Both the position numbers and the translations under genes were made by a program. Of a DNA stretch of 10,453 nucleotides, positions 6,706 to 10,453 are shown one piece after another. The DNA comes from an uncultured Pseudomonadota bacterium (GTDB taxonomy: Bacteria > Pseudomonadota > Gammaproteobacteria > Burkholderiales > SG8-39). The stretch spans positions 1 through 10,453 of the forward strand of contig CAITSH010000309.1 of assembly GCA_903895005.1 (NCBI GenBank), read 5' to 3'. How positions within the stretch are numbered: the first letter of the stretch is position 1; every line of letters begins with the position of its first letter. The notes under the pieces were generated by a model. It saw only the letters and a list, made by a program, of their open reading frames with translations, was not told where the DNA came from and did no database searches.

Positions 6706-7107
6706 ATGGCAAAACTTCGTCACATCGCTATGGCGGTCCCCGATCCGGAAGAGGCGGCCAAGTTTTACATGAAAACCTTCGGCATGACCGAGGCGGGCAA
6801 GACCGAGTCGCCCATTGCCAGCGGCGTTTATCTCACCGACGGGACCATCTGTCTCGCGCTGCTTAATTACAAAACCGATGAGGCTGCCGGAAAGGAACGC
6901 GGCAAGGATTACGTCGGTGTTCATCACGTTGGATTCTGGGTTGATGACCTGGATGAACAGGGGAAATCCATCGAAGACAACGGCGGAACCTTTTTTCTCG
7001 ACCTCCCGATTGAGAAGGACTCGCTTTACTACGAGAAGAAATACCGCGACCCCAACGGCATCATTTTCGACATTTCCCACAACGGCTGGGTGGGCTCGAA
7101 AAAATAA
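6706..7107 (+). CDS. Second VOC-fold protein (glyoxalase I-like)
   Basis: This is a small cytoplasmic VOC protein of 133 residues. It reads as one module with LRHIAMAVPDPEEAAKFYMKTFGM (4-27), then GVHHVGFWVDDLDEQGKSIEDNGG (71-94), and ends YRDPNGIIFDISHNGW. Candidate metal ligands are H6, H74 and D122. The last position is usually Glu in glyoxalases and dioxygenases, and the expected ligand on the first unit's fourth strand (TICLALLNY) is absent, so the metal site looks shifted. Relatives include methylmalonyl-CoA epimerase, lactoylglutathione lyase and fosfomycin-resistance-like proteins, and many are unassigned. It sits 43 bp after the permease gene, and its TAA overlaps the ATPase start codon by one base. 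It is therefore translated together with the transporter and is probably part of the same pathway. The substrate is unknown. Confidence 0.85.
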   Translation: MAKLRHIAMAVPDPEEAAKFYMKTFGMTEAGKTESPIASGVYLTDGTICLALLNYKTDEAAGKERGKDYVGVHHVGFWVDDLDEQGKSIEDNGGTFFLDLPIEKDSLYYEKKYRDPNGIIFDISHNGWVGSKK

Positions 7108-7877
7108 TGGCGGTTACGGAAATCCAGGCCGCGATCTCGGTTCGCGCTGTCGCGAAAACGTTCGACGGAGGCACCAGGGCGCTCGAGGGTGTTTCGTTCG
7201 AAATTCCTCGCGCGCAGTTTGTGTCGGTTCTCGGGCCCAGCGGTTGCGGGAAAAGCACGCTGCTGCGCATGATCGGCGGGCTCTATACGCCGGATGCGGG
7301 GGGGGAAATAGACGTCCTCGGGCGCCGGCAACTCACGCCTTCGCCGGACGTTGGCATCGTTTTCCAGACGCACAACATGCTGCCCTGGCTGACCGTGGAG
7401 GAAAACATCCGCCTTGCCGCCGAGGTGCGCGGCGTTCCTCCGGCCGATATTGCGGTGCGCACCTCGAAGATCCTCGATGTGTTGCGGCTGGCGCCTTTTT
7501 GCAACTCATATCCCCACCAGTTGTCCGGTGGCATGCGCCAACGCGCCGCGTTCGGGCAGATTCTGATCCTGCGCCCGCAAGTGCTGCTGCTTGACGAACC
7601 CTTCGGCGCGCTCGACGCGCTGACGCGAGACCAGTTGAATGTCGAATTGCTGCGCCTGTGGGAGGCGGAAAAACAGACGGTGATCCTGATCACACACAGC
7701 ATCGCCGAGGCGGTCTTCCTGTCCGACCGGATTCTTGTCATGAGCGACCGGCCCGGCCGGATCGTGGCTGACATTCGCATTGATTTCCCGCATCCGCGCG
7801 ATCCGCAGGTTACGCGCGCACTGCCGGGGTTTACCGGGCATGTTCTCGAACTCAACCGGATGATGGGCGTGATCTGA
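7107..7877 (+). CDS. ABC transporter ATP-binding protein, NitT/TauT type
   Basis: This is the cytoplasmic motor of the importer. It has 256 residues. Walker A is GPSGCGKST (43-51), the Q-loop is VFQ (Q87), the signature is LSGGMRQR (139-146), Walker B is VLLLDEP (159-165) with catalytic E164, the D-loop is GALD (167-170) and the H-loop is THS with H197. The stretch after the signature reads AAFGQIL where most relatives have a variant of VAIARAL; this is a mild oddity that does not touch catalytic residues. The C-terminus SDRPGRIVADIRIDFPHPRD is typical of TauB/SsuB. The start codon overlaps the stop of the second VOC gene (TAATG), so translation is coupled. It pairs with the permease at 5895 and the binding protein at 4347. 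Confidence 0.95.
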   Translation: MAVTEIQAAISVRAVAKTFDGGTRALEGVSFEIPRAQFVSVLGPSGCGKSTLLRMIGGLYTPDAGGEIDVLGRRQLTPSPDVGIVFQTHNMLPWLTVEENIRLAAEVRGVPPADIAVRTSKILDVLRLAPFCNSYPHQLSGGMRQRAAFGQILILRPQVLLLDEPFGALDALTRDQLNVELLRLWEAEKQTVILITHSIAEAVFLSDRILVMSDRPGRIVADIRIDFPHPRDPQVTRALPGFTGHVLELNRMMGVI

Positions 7878-7939
7878 TCCGGTTTCATTTTGTCGTTTTT
7901 CCGGGCTCGATTGCCCGCCCCACGGAGGATGAAGGACCC

Positions 7940-8845
7940 ATGAATCTGCAAAAATTCCACGGCGTTATTCCTGCAATGGCAACGCCGTTCACCGCCGACC
8001 AGCGCATCGACGAGGCGCGCGTGGTCGAATTGATCGAGTGGTACATCGGCAAGGGCTTGCACGGCATTTCCGTCGCCGGCAGCCAGGGGGAGTTTTTCTC
8101 GCTCGAATACGACGAGCACGTCAGGCTGCTCGAAATCACTGCAAAGGCGGTTAATGGTCGCGTGCCGATCTATGCCGGCACCGGCGCTGTCACGACGCGC
8201 GGTGCGATCAAGCTTACACAAGCAGCGCAGGCCATCGGCGTCGATCTTGCGCTGGTGATCACCCCGTATTTTGCCCAGCCCAGCCAGGACGAACTGGTGA
8301 CGCACTACACATCGATAGCCAGGGCCACCAAGCTGCCGGTGATGCTTTATAACAATCCGCCCAGAACCAGCGTCAACGTGCTGCCGCCAACCCTCGTCCG
8401 CTGCATGCAGGCCGCCGAGAACATCTGCGGTGTCAAGGACTCCAATGGCGACCTGACGCAGGCCGTCGAATACCTGTTGCTCACCGGCCGCAAGTCGCTG
8501 CTGTTTTCCGGACGCGACACGGTGTTCTTGTCGATGCTCGTCCATGGCGGGACTGGCACTATTTCGCCCGCGGCCAACGTATTCCCCAAACTGGTGCTGC
8601 GGCTTTACGATTCGGCGAAAACGGGCGACTGGAAGGAAGCCGGTCGCATCAACGACCTGCTCGCCCCGCTGCGTGCCGCATGGGCATGGGGTTCATTCCC
8701 GGTGGTGATCAAGGAGGCGATGACACTCGCAGGGCAGAGCGCGGGCCCGGCGCGTGCGCCGATTCTCGGCCTTTCGCCGGCAAAACTTGCCGACTTGAAG
8801 CTGGTTGTGGACAAGATCCAGGCTGAAGAAAAAAAGCTCGGCTAG
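7940..8845 (+). CDS. DapA-family Schiff-base aldolase/lyase (not a true dihydrodipicolinate synthase)
   Basis: This is a class I aldolase of the DHDPS/N-acetylneuraminate lyase family. It has 301 residues in a TIM barrel followed by a helical C-terminus. The Schiff-base lysine is K166 (CGVKDSNGD), with general-acid/base Y137 in LYNNPPRT, and R142 at the place of the carboxylate-binding Arg of E. coli DapA. The pyruvate-binding loop reads GSQGE (47-51) in place of GTTGE. TPYF (F111) replaces the DapA tyrosine that completes its proton relay. These changes, and the catabolic setting, argue against lysine biosynthesis. Relatives with such settings include hydratase-aldolases (NahE type), keto-deoxy-sugar aldolases and dehydratases; a retro-aldol step yielding pyruvate is plausible. 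The ribosome binding sites GGAGG and GAAGGA precede the ATG. The gap after the ATPase gene is 62 bp with no clear hairpin terminator, so it is probably in the operon. Confidence 0.88.
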   Translation: MNLQKFHGVIPAMATPFTADQRIDEARVVELIEWYIGKGLHGISVAGSQGEFFSLEYDEHVRLLEITAKAVNGRVPIYAGTGAVTTRGAIKLTQAAQAIGVDLALVITPYFAQPSQDELVTHYTSIARATKLPVMLYNNPPRTSVNVLPPTLVRCMQAAENICGVKDSNGDLTQAVEYLLLTGRKSLLFSGRDTVFLSMLVHGGTGTISPAANVFPKLVLRLYDSAKTGDWKEAGRINDLLAPLRAAWAWGSFPVVIKEAMTLAGQSAGPARAPILGLSPAKLADLKLVVDKIQAEEKKLG

Positions 8846-8849
8846 CTTC

Positions 8850-10453
8850 GTGTCCGCCGCTTTCCCCTCACTTTCGCAGCCCCTTACGCTGCGTGGCGTT
8901 GCATTTCGGAACCGGATGGTCATGGCGCCGATGTGCGCCATGTACGCGGCGGCGGATGGCAGTGTCACGCGCCAGACTGTTGAGTACTACCGCGCGCGGG
9001 CATGCGGCGGCGCGGGACTCGTCATTGCCGAGTTGACGTTCATGGACGACTTGGGCAGCCGGGCGTTTCATGCCGAACTGGGCGCGCACAATGACCTCAT
9101 GATTCCCGGGCTGAGTGATCTTGCAGAGGCGATCAAGGCGGAGGGGGCGGTCGCAGGACTTCAGCTGGGGCATTGCGGCAGCCAGCGTGTCATTCCCGAT
9201 GAGCCCATTCTCGCGCCCTCACCGATTCCCTGGATGGAAGGCAAACGCGTGCCGCAGGAGATGACGGTCGCAGAGATACGTCAATTGGTGACCGATCACG
9301 GAGAGGCGACGCGCCGCCTGGTTCAGGCGGGCTTTGATCTGGTCGAATTGCACGGCGCCCATGGCTATCTCCTCAACACGTTTTTGTCGCCCGCCACCAA
9401 CGTGCGTACCGACGAATACGGTGGATCCTTCGAGGCAAGATTGAAATTTCCGCTTGAAACAGTGCGCGCCGTGCGTGAGCAGCTCGGCCCCAAACGGCTG
9501 CTGAGCTTTCGCATCAACGGCGAGGACCTGCTTCCGGGCGGTCTTGATATCAAGGCCTATGCCATCGTCGCAAAAGCGCTCGCCGAGGCGGGCGTCGACC
9601 TCTTCCACATTTCGGCCGGCACTTACCGCGCGATGGAAAAGCGCATCCTTCCGATGTATCTCGAGGAGGGGCCGTTTGTCTCGTATGCGCGCCCGATTCG
9701 CGAGGGTGGCGGTGTGCCTGTCATCGCGTCCTGCGGCATTCACGATCCGGATTTTGCCGAGTCCATCGTGCGCGACGGCGACGCGGATTTTGTATCGCAG
9801 GCAAGGCCCTTGTTTGCCGATCCCGATCTGCCGCAAAAGCTGCTTGGCGGGAGAAGCTCGGAAATCCGTCCCTGCATACGCTGTAATACCTGCCTGCAGC
9901 GCGAGCAAAGCGGCGCGCGGGCCTTGTGTGCAATCAACCCGCGCACGGGGCGCGAGGACGAATATGTACCGCCGCCAAGGCGCACGCTGGAGGTGGCCGT
10001 GGTCGGCGCCGGGCCTGCGGGCATCCAGGCGGCCCTGAGTGCGGCCGAACGCGGTCACAGCGTCGTGCTGTACGACCGCGCGACGCAAATTGGCGGCCAG
10101 TTGCGCCTGGCCGCGACATTACCCTTCAAGCTCACCCTGCCCCGGTTGCTGCGGTTTTATGAAGACGCACTGCAGCGCGCCGGTGTCCGCGTGCAACTGG
10201 GGGTCGATGCTTCGCCCACAACTATTCGCGCCGACGCGCTGGTGCTGGCGCTGGGCTCCAAGTGGCCGCTGAGTGCGCTTCCCGCCAGCCCAGTGCCGGT
10301 TACGGATGTGCTCTCCGCCTTGTTGCATCCAGATCGTCTCGGGCGGCGCATTCTCATTGTCGGCGCGCAAAAGCGCGGTGCCGAGGCGGCCTGGCATTTC
10401 GGCATGTCCGGGCTCGCGGTCACGCTTATCGACAACGCGCAGGGTTTTGGCGA
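8850..10453 (+). CDS. NADH:flavin oxidoreductase, 2,4-dienoyl-CoA reductase/TMADH class (cut by right edge)
   Basis: This is a large FMN, 4Fe-4S and FAD enzyme that reduces an activated C=C bond or acts as a dehydrogenase. 534 residues are visible of a family length near 650-700. The order is an old-yellow-enzyme TIM barrel (about 7-330), a cluster loop (342-360) and then the FAD/NAD(P) domain beginning VAVVGAGPAG (382-391). The barrel signature is ELHGAHGYLLNTFLSPATNVRTDEYGG, with H168, H171 and Y173. Cluster cysteines are C342, C345, C348 and C360 (CxxCxxC-x11-C), one residue tighter than the CxxCxxxC of E. coli FadH and the same triad spacing as TMADH and BaiCD-type enzymes. The GTG at 8850, 4 bp after the aldolase stop, gives the usual distance to the barrel. 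Its ribosome binding site is weak and the frame is open upstream, so an earlier start is possible. As last visible gene it could reduce an unsaturated intermediate. Confidence 0.9.
   Translation, partial: MSAAFPSLSQPLTLRGVAFRNRMVMAPMCAMYAAADGSVTRQTVEYYRARACGGAGLVIAELTFMDDLGSRAFHAELGAHNDLMIPGLSDLAEAIKAEGAVAGLQLGHCGSQRVIPDEPILAPSPIPWMEGKRVPQEMTVAEIRQLVTDHGEATRRLVQAGFDLVELHGAHGYLLNTFLSPATNVRTDEYGGSFEARLKFPLETVRAVREQLGPKRLLSFRINGEDLLPGGLDIKAYAIVAKALAEAGVDLFHISAGTYRAMEKRILPMYLEEGPFVSYARPIREGGGVPVIASCGIHDPDFAESIVRDGDADFVSQARPLFADPDLPQKLLGGRSSEIRPCIRCNTCLQREQSGARALCAINPRTGREDEYVPPPRRTLEVAVVGAGPAGIQAALSAAERGHSVVLYDRATQIGGQLRLAATLPFKLTLPRLLRFYEDALQRAGVRVQLGVDASPTTIRADALVLALGSKWPLSALPASPVPVTDVLSALLHPDRLGRRILIVGAQKRGAEAAWHFGMSGLAVTLIDNAQGFG

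Noticed and set aside
7283..8545. Long open frame of 420 codons on the minus strand
   Set aside because: It runs antisense to the clearly identified ABC ATPase and DapA-family genes, changes character halfway and shows no recognisable fold. Long shadow frames are expected in GC-rich coding DNA.
9219..10088. Open frame of 289 codons on the minus strand
   Set aside because: It lies opposite the flavin oxidoreductase gene, is rich in Arg, Ala and His as antisense frames are, and has no family signature.
1..10453. CRISPR arrays, tRNA or rRNA genes, insertion sequences
   Set aside because: No spaced direct repeats, no tRNA-like cloverleaf and no transposase-like product were seen on either strand.

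Overview
The window looks like a stretch of a GC-rich proteobacterial chromosome. A betaproteobacterium of the Burkholderiales type is my best guess. That rests on codon use, the prfB-lysS pairing, a CPWC-type DsbB and the style of the catabolic cassette; no sequence here proves the taxon.

Left part (1-2351) is core housekeeping. On the minus strand lie prfB (peptide chain release factor 2, with its classic +1 programmed frameshift) and, 52 bp downstream, the start of lysS (lysyl-tRNA synthetase, cut by the window edge). This is the well-known prfB-lysS arrangement. Divergent from them, on the plus strand, is dsbB (quinone-linked oxidase of the DsbA disulfide system).

Middle and right part (2397-10453) is all plus strand and accessory in character. 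A GntR/FadR-type regulator with an FCD ligand domain is followed by a 206-bp gap. The gap holds two perfect hairpins (a probable terminator), then paired TGYATACA boxes in a larger inverted repeat that overlap a plausible promoter. Then comes a tightly packed run of eight genes: an FAH-fold hydrolase/isomerase, an ABC substrate-binding protein (NitT/TauT/NMT1 type), a VOC-fold enzyme resembling extradiol dioxygenases, the ABC permease, a second VOC protein, the ABC ATPase, a DapA-fold aldolase/lyase, and a large flavin/Fe-S oxidoreductase of the 2,4-dienoyl-CoA reductase/TMADH class that runs off the right edge.

Together the cassette reads as an import-and-degrade unit. One small carboxylated substrate, possibly aromatic or unsaturated, is captured in the periplasm and pumped in by the three-part ABC importer. 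The VOC, FAH-fold, DapA-fold and flavin enzymes then transform it. The GntR regulator probably senses the substrate or an intermediate and binds the boxes before the FAH gene. The enzyme folds match those used in meta-cleavage pathways (ring opening, hydrolysis/isomerisation, retro-aldol cleavage, reduction), but the substrate cannot be read from sequence. Two VOC genes sit between the three transporter genes, which ties enzymes and transporter together and is the most distinctive feature of the window.
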